50,144 nt of DNA from IMG/VR virus record IMGVR_UViG_3300046820_000446, positions 1 through 50,144 of that record; one strand, written 5' to 3'. Position 1 is the first letter of the stretch. The number at the start of each line of letters is the position of its first letter. Positions 1 through 6,498 of the stretch are shown here, one piece after another. The notes beneath the pieces were generated by a model. That model was not told the DNA's origin and searched no databases. It saw nothing but the letters and a program-made list of their open reading frames with translations. The translations under genes were made by a program, and so were the position numbers. The stretch comes from a virus.

Positions 1-126
1 TTCTTGGGTCATATCGTCTATATCTTGGTGATCTTCACAATGTTCAAATGGATATGTAATCCCATCTACATCATCTCTATAGGTCTTTATATGTATAGCT
101 TCTTTAGTACAGTAGTAGCATTTCAT
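1..126 (-). CDS. Small zinc-finger-like protein, 3' end beyond window
   Basis: Starts at ATG 126 behind a purine-rich ribosome site (GGCGGGAAG) and reads through the left edge, so only the first 42 residues are seen. The protein opens MKCYYCTKEA and later has a Cys-Glu-Asp-His, giving a CxxC...CxxH layout that would bind one zinc. The same layout occurs at 5497-5634 and inside 4685-5497. Function unknown. Confidence 0.6.
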   Translation of the reverse strand, partial: MKCYYCTKEAIHIKTYRDDVDGITYPFEHCEDHQDIDDMTQE

Positions 127-167
127 TTCTTCCCGCCTTTAATTAAATATAAATATATTCTAGTCAA

Positions 168-311
168 CTAACAATTATGCGTATATCCACAATCTGGACA
201 TTTCTCTCCAGGATTTGAATTGCAATCATCGCACCAGTCTGGTGCATCTTTCCAAGCTTTACCTAGATCATCAAACTCAAGATATGCCTCAAGGTTATCT
301 AATATACTCAT
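168..311 (-). CDS. Small two-CxxC zinc-ribbon protein (47 aa)
   Basis: ATG at 311 follows an AAAGAAGAAAG ribosome site. The C-terminal half has C-x2-C followed by C-x2-C (WCDDC and KCPDC), a classic single-zinc ribbon, while the N-terminus is acidic and helical. Hypothetical. It is independently spaced from both neighbours in the small-gene run. Confidence 0.55.
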   Translation of the reverse strand: MSILDNLEAYLEFDDLGKAWKDAPDWCDDCNSNPGEKCPDCGYTHNC

Positions 312-409
312 AATGCTTTCTTCTTTCTAGCAATATGATGCTGTATATTTATATAAGCATTGACCCATACGCCAATAAGGATAAGTAGGTCTATTGTTGT
401 ATGTAGCAA

Positions 410-649
410 TTAGTCTACCTTTGGTTTAAATACACCATTCCAGGAAGTTTCTGGTTCTTCTGGTAGTCCCGTCGCTTTATTGATAGGTACGCAATTAGGG
501 ACTCTTTTGCCACCCTTGTCCTTCATGCCTACTTGCTTATATCCCGCCCAGCAAGCCTTCTCCATATTGTTCCATTTGTCGACATGCTCATCATCTGAGA
601 TGTATGTCTTGGATAGCTCTTCGTCGTTTAGTTCAAATTCATTAGTCAT
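410..649 (-). CDS. Conserved hypothetical with CWAGYKQVGMK...VPNCVP motif (79 aa)
   Basis: An acidic N-terminus (about residues 1-25) leads into a block with CWAGYKQVGMK followed by GGKRVPNCVP. To my recollection this Cys/Gly/Lys block recurs at the ends of several unrelated phage proteins, but its role is unknown to me. The ATG has no ribosome site; instead a -10 box ends exactly six bases before it, so the transcript is probably leaderless. Confidence 0.6.
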   Translation of the reverse strand: MTNEFELNDEELSKTYISDDEHVDKWNNMEKACWAGYKQVGMKDKGGKRVPNCVPINKATGLPEEPETSWNGVFKPKVD

Positions 650-655
650 AGGACA

Positions 656-685
656 ATTGTATCATATCTAGTCACATCGTGACAA
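656..685 (-). promoter_or_regulatory. Leaderless promoter for the 79-aa gene
   Basis: TTGTCA at 685-680, an 18-base spacer, TACAAT at 661-656, then six bases to the ATG. The expected start of transcription is the A of ATG. A GTCAC-N3-GTGAC palindrome (671-683) overlaps the -35 and could be an operator. Confidence 0.6.
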
Positions 686-740
686 TATGGTCTCTACCGC
701 CGCACTTTTTCACTTTTTGCGTTCACTAATTGCGATCAAA

Positions 741-887
741 TTAGTCAATATAGTACAAAGGTACATAGTATTTACATCTATTACAGAAATAGTAAGTTTG
801 CCCTGTATATGACTCATATTGCCAGTTGTTTGGATCTAACTTGTGATCAAACATATTGCATATAAGACTAATAAGCTTATCTATCAT
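741..887 (-). CDS. Hypothetical small protein with CxxC (48 aa)
   Basis: Opens MIDKLISLICNMF and contains a single CNRC pair in an aromatic-rich C-terminal half. Its start lies 11 bases inside the end of the upstream gene (877-1050), suggesting translational coupling. The region 660-740 downstream holds no gene I can support. Confidence 0.5.
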   Translation of the reverse strand: MIDKLISLICNMFDHKLDPNNWQYESYTGQTYYFCNRCKYYVPLYYID

Positions 888-1050
888 TTGTGTCCTTTTC
901 GTGTGGAATTACCCTCTTGATTTCATAATAGCATTCTGGGCATTCACCCCTATATAGCCAATTACCAGAGTCTAGGACTTCCATCTCTGTTAGCCTGCCT
1001 TCTACATTTTTGTTGCATGATACACAAAAAGCATTAAGCTTTATTGTCAT
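877..1050 (-). CDS. Zinc-ribbon protein, DUF5679-like (57 aa)
   Basis: Cysteines fall as C9-x2-C12 and C37-x2-C40 with a beta-rich middle. This resembles the small DUF5679 ribbon (FCVSCxKxVEG...GxCPxC) common in actinophages. It probably binds one zinc and may contact nucleic acid; the role is not established. It overlaps both neighbours (17 and 11 bases), typical of this operon. Confidence 0.55.
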   Translation of the reverse strand: MTIKLNAFCVSCNKNVEGRLTEMEVLDSGNWLYRGECPECYYEIKRVIPHEKDTNDR

Positions 1051-1315
1051 TAGCTTCTTCCCTGGCCCATTGATCTTCCCATAAACCCATTAATGATTCA
1101 TTGCCAATATCATCAAAGTAATAACGTTTAGAATTAGGATTGTAAGTCCATCCATACCATCTATCTCCTTCCGACCATGCTAGATTAGTTGGCCCTTCTT
1201 CTTCATATTCTGCAAGCCTGCGTAACAACTCATCATTTTCATGTACTACTGCCTCAATTGCTTTTCTAAGGCGTTTAGGGCGCATAAGATACTTTTCTAC
1301 AAATTTATAAATCAT
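1034..1315 (-). CDS. Hypothetical protein with coiled-coil N-half (93 aa)
   Basis: Residues about 5-40 are strongly helical and charged (arginine/glutamate heptads), followed by a tryptophan/tyrosine-rich segment (WYGWTYNPNSKRYYFDD). No family recognised. It starts with an ATGA overlap with the upstream gene 1312-1593. Confidence 0.55.
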   Translation of the reverse strand: MIYKFVEKYLMRPKRLRKAIEAVVHENDELLRRLAEYEEEGPTNLAWSEGDRWYGWTYNPNSKRYYFDDIGNESLMGLWEDQWAREEANDNKA

Positions 1316-1593
1316 TTTGGTTCCTCTATTGATTGTCTATCTAAACTAAAATGATTTACATGATAGCCAAACTTCATCTTCTTTAGGCGCTTATCAATAG
1401 CTCTCCACATACCCCAATCAGAATATGATAGACCGCCTTTACAGGCATTTCCCCAGTAGCCATCTTCTGGACCTTTACCCATTTGATACCATTTCTGAAT
1501 ATCCCAGAATCTAGCCCGCTTGCCATATTTCCAGTCACGAGTAACTTTAATGATGTATGCTGGTCTTTCAATTTTATCTTTACTCATCTTCAT
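1312..1593 (-). CDS. Hypothetical protein, aromatic-rich (93 aa)
   Basis: A basic protein rich in Trp and Tyr (RFWDIQKWYQMGKGPEDGYW). No signal peptide or membrane span. It overlaps genes on both sides and so belongs to the same operon. The start could be the second Met (MSKDK), which is nearer a normal ribosome-site distance. Unrecognised. Confidence 0.55.
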   Translation of the reverse strand: MKMSKDKIERPAYIIKVTRDWKYGKRARFWDIQKWYQMGKGPEDGYWGNACKGGLSYSDWGMWRAIDKRLKKMKFGYHVNHFSLDRQSIEEPK

Positions 1594-1831
1594 CCCCCCA
1601 AATTAATTCTTCATGCGGAACATAAACAATACAGGGCAATCGTTTGTCTCCTAGCACTGGAGCCCACGCTTCTGTTGGATAATCCATATATCTATTTAAC
1701 TCTTTTAATAGCTCTTTCCAAGTATAGTTCCAAGATCCGTCTGACCCGCATGAAGACCACCCAACTGGACTTCTTTGCCATGCAGAGCCACACGTATCGA
1801 CAACTACTGAACCCATAGGAGGCTCTATCAT
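1580..1831 (-). CDS. Hypothetical protein (83 aa)
   Basis: The N-terminal part is rich in Gly, Ser and Trp and contains two cysteines (DTCGSAW, SSCGSDG); the C-terminus is acidic. ATGA overlap with the upstream 45-aa gene. No family recognised. Confidence 0.5.
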   Translation of the reverse strand: MIEPPMGSVVVDTCGSAWQRSPVGWSSCGSDGSWNYTWKELLKELNRYMDYPTEAWAPVLGDKRLPCIVYVPHEELIWGDEDE

Positions 1832-1965
1832 AATAACTCCTTTTCAATAAGAAATGAAACTGCCTGATTAAACATTTCTTTTTCCTTTTCTTTATCCCAC
1901 CCATTTTCAAGGGCAGTAGTAGAAACCGCCTCTTTAATCATCATAAGCTCCATAGTTGATATCAT
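1828..1965 (-). CDS. Hypothetical helical microprotein (45 aa)
   Basis: Predicted all-helical (MISTMELMMIKEAVSTTAL...). It was placed because both ends make four-base ATGA overlaps: its ATG with the stop of 1962-2177 and its TGA with the ATG of 1580-1831. This fills an otherwise empty gap in the operon. Function unknown. Confidence 0.5.
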   Translation of the reverse strand: MISTMELMMIKEAVSTTALENGWDKEKEKEMFNQAVSFLIEKELL

Positions 1966-2177
1966 ATATTCATCATAGCATTTATACCCTTGATTACACA
2001 AGTGTCTATGCCATCTCCATATCTATGAGTAAACTCTTTTCCTACCTGCCAAAGCTGATCATCTTCTATAATTAGATACTTATTGATTGAATCAGGATTG
2101 GTATCTCCTTCTAACCGCCCAATATGATAAGTTTTAATTAATCTATCATTAACGTAGATTGGAATATGAATGGGCAT
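1962..2177 (-). CDS. Hypothetical protein (71 aa)
   Basis: Short beta-rich protein opening MPIHIPIYVNDRLIKTY, without cysteines beyond one near the end, and without a signal or membrane segment. It starts on the last base of the upstream gene. Unrecognised. Confidence 0.5.
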   Translation of the reverse strand: MPIHIPIYVNDRLIKTYHIGRLEGDTNPDSINKYLIIEDDQLWQVGKEFTHRYGDGIDTCVIKGINAMMNI

Positions 2178-2398
2178 TATTTAGGCTTACATTCACAATT
2201 ATTTACTGTATACGGAGGTTGTGACCATGTAATGCCAGTATTTGGGCTAGTTGTAGTTGTTGTATTAAACTTAAGCTGATAAAACTCTTTAGCAGTTTCA
2301 TACCCTGCATGATAAGCGTCATCAAGTGCCTGTTTAATTAGTTTAACCTGCTCATCTGTTAACCCGCTTGGATTGAATACGATAATTGGTGAGCTCAT
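2177..2398 (-). CDS. Hypothetical protein with Thr-rich linker (73 aa)
   Basis: A helical segment (LTDEQVKLIKQALDDAYHAGYETAKEF) is followed by a run of five threonines and a C-terminal CxC. The helix could mediate oligomerisation. Stop and next start overlap. No family recognised. Confidence 0.5.
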   Translation of the reverse strand: MSSPIIVFNPSGLTDEQVKLIKQALDDAYHAGYETAKEFYQLKFNTTTTTSPNTGITWSQPPYTVNNCECKPK

Positions 2399-2574
2399 TT
2401 TATTCCCCTTGTATTAAATAGATTTTTCCATGAATGGAATGCCCATCCATTTTTTGTGCGGTAGTAAGTAAGCTCAAATATAGCATACTCAATCCTCACA
2501 TGATCAATAACTGTCTTAGTTATCTCTGAGGTATTATAGAATTTACCTTGCATTGGTCCATTAATTGCGATCAT
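2395..2574 (-). CDS. Hypothetical protein (59 aa)
   Basis: Opens MIAINGPMQGKFYNTSE and looks like a small beta-barrel or strand-rich protein. I chose ATG 2574 rather than the preceding TTG because an AGAAGAG ribosome site lies at normal distance. Its start overlaps the end of the membrane protein 2561-2728. Confidence 0.5.
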   Translation of the reverse strand: MIAINGPMQGKFYNTSEITKTVIDHVRIEYAIFELTYYRTKNGWAFHSWKNLFNTRGIK

Positions 2575-2728
2575 CAAAAAACTCTTCTCTTATTGATACG
2601 CCAATAAGGTATGAAGCAAAAGCTAATCCAAACCCCATAAAAAGTACAACAAAGACTGTTGTATGAAATACTCCAAGGTACAAAAATAAACCTAGTGGTA
2701 CTGCTCCTGTTATAAAATCTTTAATCAT
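2561..2728 (-). CDS. Small membrane protein with two hydrophobic spans (55 aa)
   Basis: Hydrophobic segments at about residues 4-20 and 24-44, with a charged C-terminus (SIREEFFDDRN). The size and topology resemble phage holin/antiholin or inner-membrane accessory proteins, but it lies far from the endolysin, so I leave it as an uncharacterised membrane protein. ATGA overlap with 2725-2844. Confidence 0.5.
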   Translation of the reverse strand: MIKDFITGAVPLGLFLYLGVFHTTVFVVLFMGFGLAFASYLIGVSIREEFFDDRN

Positions 2729-2844
2729 TGCCTATGTCTTTTCTTATTTCCGTAACGAGCCTTTACTTCTGCTTTGGCTTTATCTACAATAGATTGTGTT
2801 AATATTTCTACATTAAATTCATCATCAAATTGTTGTTCGTTCAT
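2725..2844 (-). CDS. Hypothetical microprotein, acidic then basic (39 aa)
   Basis: An acidic N-terminus (NEQQFDDEF) and a very basic tail (ARYGNKKRHRQ) suggest a nucleic-acid or partner-binding peptide, but nothing more can be said. It overlaps the upstream gene by 20 bases and the downstream gene by four. Confidence 0.45.
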   Translation of the reverse strand: MNEQQFDDEFNVEILTQSIVDKAKAEVKARYGNKKRHRQ

Positions 2845-2938
2845 CTGGATCCTTTTCCCATGTAAGTTTGCCATCTTTGTATACTGGCCAGTAACCTAAT
2901 GAACGCCAGTCCATTCGCATAATCTTTGGTTCAGTCAT
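2825..2938 (-). CDS. Hypothetical microprotein (37 aa), leaderless
   Basis: First gene after the enzyme cassette, reading MTEPKIMRMDWRSLGYWPVY. Its ATG lies exactly six bases after a good -10 box, so it seems to begin a new transcription unit that covers the small-gene run to the left edge. Function unknown. Confidence 0.5.
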   Translation of the reverse strand: MTEPKIMRMDWRSLGYWPVYKDGKLTWEKDPDERTTI

Positions 2939-2944
2939 TTGCCT

Positions 2945-2973
2945 AGTATACAATATAGGCAAGGTCTGGTCAA
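2945..2973 (-). promoter_or_regulatory. Strong leaderless promoter for the left-end operon
   Basis: TTGACC at 2973-2968, a 17-base spacer, TATACT at 2950-2945 and six bases to ATG 2938. It sits just after the glycosyltransferase stop. This is a near-consensus sigma70/SigA-type promoter in one of the few intergenic gaps. Confidence 0.7.
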
Positions 2974-2977
2974 TAGG

Positions 2978-3967
2978 CTATAGCATCCTTGATTCAGGTG
3001 GATCGTTTGGGTATCTCTCATCAAGTAATCTAAAATACTCTTTATAGGATAGCTTTGCTGCATGCTCATATGCCGCCAATAATTCCATGTTTGGAGCACC
3101 CCAGTAGCCCGTGTATTCTCCCGTAAATATCTTCCTTGACTTCTTTAATGCCCTGTGATTCTTATCAAAATAATGTTTAGCTAACTCATCAGTCTTAAAG
3201 TATGCAGACCTTCTCATGTACGGGTTAACATTATTATAGCCCTTATTTAAATGCCAGACCACGGGTTCATTTATTGCAAATATTCTATATCCTCTTGTCC
3301 ATAACCTTAAAGCCAGCAGTGATTCTTCTGGACCAAACATGATGGTGGTATCTGGTCTTACTTCATCAAATACGCTTGGATCAGAAAAAATAAAGTGTCC
3401 TGCTATCTGGTGATGCTCAATGTATCCTTCTGGTATTTCTTCCCACTTTGTATAGTCTCCTGTAGGCTTAGGATACTTAGCTCTAAGGCTATCTTCAACA
3501 TCAAACTTCATTCCGCCATTATGGAATGTCTTTATATCTGAAGAATATGCAAAGAATTTTCCATTTTGTTTGACAGCCCACCACGGAACATAGTATGATA
3601 TAACTGGCTTAGGATACTTCAACTTTATCTTTTCAAACTTATTTATTAAGATTGTGTCCCAGTTTTTTTGAAATAGCATATGTGCATCTAATTGAAGATA
3701 ATAGTCTTCCCCATCATAGAACGCATGAGCCATCTCTCTTCCAATACAGCAACCTAGGGCTGCTGGGTAATCAAAGTAGCCTACCTTTAAGTTCTTAGAG
3801 TATGCAGATAGGTCTTCTTTTAAGCCGTGGCTATCGTGCAAGAATAAGCCTATCTTAATTCTGTCAGGAAATTCAGCATTACTTAAACAATTACTTATCA
3901 TTAAGTCTAGATACAACTCGTTGAATGCACCTAGATTTATGAATATAGTCTTGCTATTTAGCTCCAT
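2978..3967 (-). CDS. GT60-type glycosyltransferase (Skp1 GlcNAc-transferase-like, PF11397)
   Basis: A 329-residue GT-A-type glycosyltransferase. The segment GEDYYLQLDAHMLFQKNWD (near residue 87) carries the metal/nucleotide-sugar motif in the DxH form used by the Skp1 hydroxyproline GlcNAc-transferase family. GHFIFSDPSVF, FGPEESLLALRLWTRGY and VVWHL match the later part of the same family. No signal peptide, so it is cytoplasmic. Known family members add GlcNAc to hydroxyproline. It lies three bases after a 2OG-Fe(II) oxygenase gene, which would be the matching hydroxylase. Acceptor and sugar donor are unknown; a surface- or virion-protein target is inference. Confidence 0.75.
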   Translation of the reverse strand: MELNSKTIFINLGAFNELYLDLMISNCLSNAEFPDRIKIGLFLHDSHGLKEDLSAYSKNLKVGYFDYPAALGCCIGREMAHAFYDGEDYYLQLDAHMLFQKNWDTILINKFEKIKLKYPKPVISYYVPWWAVKQNGKFFAYSSDIKTFHNGGMKFDVEDSLRAKYPKPTGDYTKWEEIPEGYIEHHQIAGHFIFSDPSVFDEVRPDTTIMFGPEESLLALRLWTRGYRIFAINEPVVWHLNKGYNNVNPYMRRSAYFKTDELAKHYFDKNHRALKKSRKIFTGEYTGYWGAPNMELLAAYEHAAKLSYKEYFRLLDERYPNDPPESRML

Positions 3968-3970
3968 GAA

Positions 3971-4684
3971 TTAGCAGTCGTCAGCTGTACTCACAGGTAT
4001 ATTGTCTGGATCATTCCATGAAGCACCATATAATGTGTGTCTCCAATTGCCAGAAGTAATTCTAGTAACTCTATGCTCGAAGTCTTTCGTTACTGGTACT
4101 CCTACTAGCATTCCTGCTTTAGGCTTAATCTTGTATGGCTTATGCTTAAACTCAAGGATTCCGCCCTCGTAATCATCATTGAGATATAAAGATAATGAAA
4201 GCTTAAATGGAGGCACTGGGCTTGTTTCGTCCCATTCAGAGTGCCAGTTCATTGCCCAATCTACCTTGCTAGGATCAAGTGGGATAGTACCGCCAAGCGT
4301 GAGCTTTTCTCTATCTCCATCATTTAAATCTCTTGCAATCTCTTCATCTGTGCAATACTTAAATGTCTGAAGCGATGCATGTGGTCGGTATATTGGTGGC
4401 ATAACCTGAAGCAATCTATCAAATACCCCACCTGGGTCGCTTAACATTGGGTAGTAAATTCTTGGGTCATCAGGTGTTGCAACTCCTGTTGTTCCATCTT
4501 CATTTCTTGGAATATCATTTTCAATAAACTTATTTAAAATATTTTTGTATGGTGAACGCATGGTTGTATACCATCCATCATGATCATCCATAAAAGGCTT
4601 AAAGAAATCCAATTCTTCTTGTGTTAAGAAGTTCTCTATGTACCATAGATCACCTTCTATAGTTACTTTTTCCATGTTTGACAT
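3971..4684 (-). CDS. 2OG-Fe(II) oxygenase, prolyl-4-hydroxylase-like
   Basis: A 237-residue double-stranded beta-helix dioxygenase. His148 with Glu150 (WHSEW) would be the first two iron ligands, an HxE rather than the usual HxD. LYLNDDYEGGILEF is the typical strand pair, His204 (FEHRV) is the third ligand and Arg215 (RHTLYG) binds 2-oxoglutarate. Such enzymes hydroxylate proline or other side chains. Being directly upstream of the GT60-type transferase suggests the two act in sequence. A second ATG (MEKVTIE) is an alternative start. Confidence 0.75.
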   Translation of the reverse strand: MSNMEKVTIEGDLWYIENFLTQEELDFFKPFMDDHDGWYTTMRSPYKNILNKFIENDIPRNEDGTTGVATPDDPRIYYPMLSDPGGVFDRLLQVMPPIYRPHASLQTFKYCTDEEIARDLNDGDREKLTLGGTIPLDPSKVDWAMNWHSEWDETSPVPPFKLSLSLYLNDDYEGGILEFKHKPYKIKPKAGMLVGVPVTKDFEHRVTRITSGNWRHTLYGASWNDPDNIPVSTADDC

Positions 4685-5497
4685 TTAAGTCTCCTTTATC
4701 TTATTGATAGTATATTGAAAATTTCTATTTTCGTCTAAAACATCTAGCATTTCATATTGAGCGGCATTATTGCCAGCCACTACGAAGTCATTCTCTGGTA
4801 TCTCATCTATATTATACCTAATCTCTGTTACTCTGCCGTTTCCGATATGATTCTTGCATGAAGTTACCACCCTAGGTGGAGTTAAACTAGTAGCATCAGG
4901 GCTCATAGGTGGCCCTATAATCAACCATGTTGTAGCTGGTGATGAGCAAAAATGGCATTCAATAGTAGATAGCTTATTTAATGTAACCTCCACCTTGTCT
5001 TCAGATACCTTTGCTGGCTCGTTTACCTTGTATGGAGACTCCATCTTGTTATGCTTGCTCATTGCAGTGTTAGGTATTGGAGTAGACTGTAGGGTGTATG
5101 TATAATCAAATAATCCCATACCATCTAGTGGTAAGGCTGGGGCGCACAAATGATCAATTATGATATCTGCATCAGGCATACTGTTATTTAAATAAACATC
5201 TGCCACCACTTTGGCAGGGTACACATCACTTGTTATTCTGATATTGATCCAGCCGTTTGTAAGAACAACATGCCCTTGAATAAAACCATATTGCATACAG
5301 TTTGTAATCATTGGGTCAGATATTCTTTGACCTAGATAGTTCTTATGAATTACTTGATGACCATAATCGCATAGATGCTCTTCTTTATAAGAAGTTAATC
5401 CAGTAAGCACCGCTTTTAATATATATGAATCAGTTATTGGGTTCATTGTAAACCCAGTAATCGTCAGCCTAGATTCAACATTGTGAGGCAAATCCAT
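4685..5497 (-). CDS. Two-domain protein: weak AdoMet-decarboxylase-like N-half plus zinc module
   Basis: 270 residues. The stretch near residues 72-105 (GHVVLTNGWINIRITSD then AKVVADVYLNN) has the strand pattern of the core of S-adenosylmethionine decarboxylase, but the catalytic Ser/His/Cys residues are not apparent. If related it is inactive or repurposed. The C-terminal half has CHFC and later CKNH, the same CxxC...CxxH module as 5497-5634. It abuts the oxygenase with no gap. Function unknown. Confidence 0.5.
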   Translation of the reverse strand: MDLPHNVESRLTITGFTMNPITDSYILKAVLTGLTSYKEEHLCDYGHQVIHKNYLGQRISDPMITNCMQYGFIQGHVVLTNGWINIRITSDVYPAKVVADVYLNNSMPDADIIIDHLCAPALPLDGMGLFDYTYTLQSTPIPNTAMSKHNKMESPYKVNEPAKVSEDKVEVTLNKLSTIECHFCSSPATTWLIIGPPMSPDATSLTPPRVVTSCKNHIGNGRVTEIRYNIDEIPENDFVVAGNNAAQYEMLDVLDENRNFQYTINKIKET

Positions 5498-5634
5498 TAA
5501 GAAACACCTGGGAAAACAAAGTGATCTTTACAGACCTCAACGACCTCTAACTTTTCATTAACTTTTGCAACTTCTAGTGCTAAGTACTCTGCCTTATTAG
5601 TACAATAAAAACATGGAGCCATTATCACATCCAT
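5497..5634 (-). CDS. Small zinc-finger-like protein (45 aa)
   Basis: Reads MDVIMAPCFYCTNKAEYL and ends with VCKDHFVFPG: one CxxC...CxxH zinc module closely resembling the gene at the left edge. The start could be Met5. Its stop overlaps the next ATG (TAATG), so it is coupled to 4685-5497, which carries the same module. Confidence 0.5.
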   Translation of the reverse strand: MDVIMAPCFYCTNKAEYLALEVAKVNEKLEVVEVCKDHFVFPGVS

Positions 5635-5647
5635 AGTGTTACCCTAA

Positions 5648-6232
5648 CTACGCAATAGCCGCTTCATCAGACAAGGTATCAAACTCGATATCTGATGTTA
5701 TTTCAAAGAATGTTCTTAGCTTGGCAGAGATCTGTGGATCATCTAGGTGTACCTTTAAAAAGTTAGGCTTATCTTTGAAGAATTCTTCCACTGCAGCATA
5801 ATGCTCAGCATAGATAGTTCTTAGCTCTTCTTCTGTGAGATCTGAAATCTTAGTTTTTGATGTATCTAAATATGCCTTACAGAAAGCCTCTTCAAACTGA
5901 TATGGCTCAGCGCTTGCATACTTCTGCATAGTCTTACCCCATACATCTAGCCACTTCTCTACGTCTTTTTGGAGACAGATAAACTTTGTATCTGAATCCT
6001 TTTCGTAGGCATGCTTAAATGCTAGGTTAATTGGGAAGTCAATAATAACATCTACTGATCCGTCATCAACAGAATCTAGATATGACTCAATTCCAGATAG
6101 GTTCTCGTAATATGTGCCTACTGGGATTCCGCTGTAATCATAGAAGTATTTTACCTTAAAGCCTGAATCTGTTAAAAATGTGCGTAAGCCTCTTCCGCCG
6201 TTAAGATTTAATCCGATTGATTTAATTTTCAT
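5648..6232 (-). CDS. Sulfotransferase-like protein with variant P-loop
   Basis: 194 residues. The opening MKIKSIGLNLNGGRGLRTFL occupies the place of the PAPS-binding loop of sulfotransferases but lacks the usual G-x-S-G-T. The later pattern (DVIIDFP, then KFICLQKDVEKWLDVW, then AEHYAAVEEFF, then FLKVHLDD) follows the Sulfotransferase_4/Stf0-like fold in order. It may transfer sulfate to a sugar, peptide or lipid, or be a degenerate copy. An AGGGGGAT ribosome site precedes the ATG. Confidence 0.5.
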   Translation of the reverse strand: MKIKSIGLNLNGGRGLRTFLTDSGFKVKYFYDYSGIPVGTYYENLSGIESYLDSVDDGSVDVIIDFPINLAFKHAYEKDSDTKFICLQKDVEKWLDVWGKTMQKYASAEPYQFEEAFCKAYLDTSKTKISDLTEEELRTIYAEHYAAVEEFFKDKPNFLKVHLDDPQISAKLRTFFEITSDIEFDTLSDEAAIA

Positions 6233-6254
6233 TGTCTATCCCCCTATGTTTCAT
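6222..6254 (-). CDS. Putative leaderless upstream ORF (10 aa)
   Basis: TATAAT (6266-6261) is followed by exactly six bases and an ATG that opens MKHRGIDNEN, ending 10 bases inside the next gene in another frame. The ribosome site of 5648-6232 lies within it, so its translation could be coupled to that gene. It is supported only by geometry. Confidence 0.25.
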   Translation of the reverse strand: MKHRGIDNEN

Positions 6255-6260
6255 TATACA

Positions 6261-6266
6261 ATTATA
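6261..6266 (-). promoter_or_regulatory. -10 box upstream of the sulfotransferase-like gene
   Basis: TATAAT overlapping the stop of 6262-6498. No convincing -35. It may drive 5648-6232 and genes beyond it. Confidence 0.4.
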
Positions 6267-6498
6267 GCATGTCCTGGTTGTCTGGAACATACCTGTCTTT
6301 TAGTCTTTTCCACCTGCCATATTTAGTAGGAACATCTGACCCTATGTACTCTTGACCAGTTTCTAAATCGATTAGTAGCCATTTACCTGGCGCCTTTGTG
6401 TGTATTGTTAAATCCACAGCCTTTGGAAACTCTTCCACCATAGCACCTTGATAGACCCTTGGAAGAAATCCATATACATTATTCAGTAGTTTTCTCAA
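6262..6498 (-). CDS. Hypothetical protein, tandem paralogue of the next gene (78 aa)
   Basis: Contains LTIHTKAPGKWLLIDLETGQEYIG, which lines up with ITVYTKAPTKWKLTDMQTGEEYIA of 6479-6724. The two genes are a tandem duplication. The start appears to be TTG 6498, overlapping the upstream gene by 20 bases; ATG 6441 would cut into the conserved part. Function unknown. Confidence 0.5.
   Translation of the reverse strand: MRKLLNNVYGFLPRVYQGAMVEEFPKAVDLTIHTKAPGKWLLIDLETGQEYIGSDVPTKYGRWKRLKDRYVPDNQDML

Noticed and set aside
1692-1910. 72-aa basic ORF on the minus strand
   Set aside because: Overlaps two better-supported genes (1580-1831 and 1828-1965), which have ATGA couplings.
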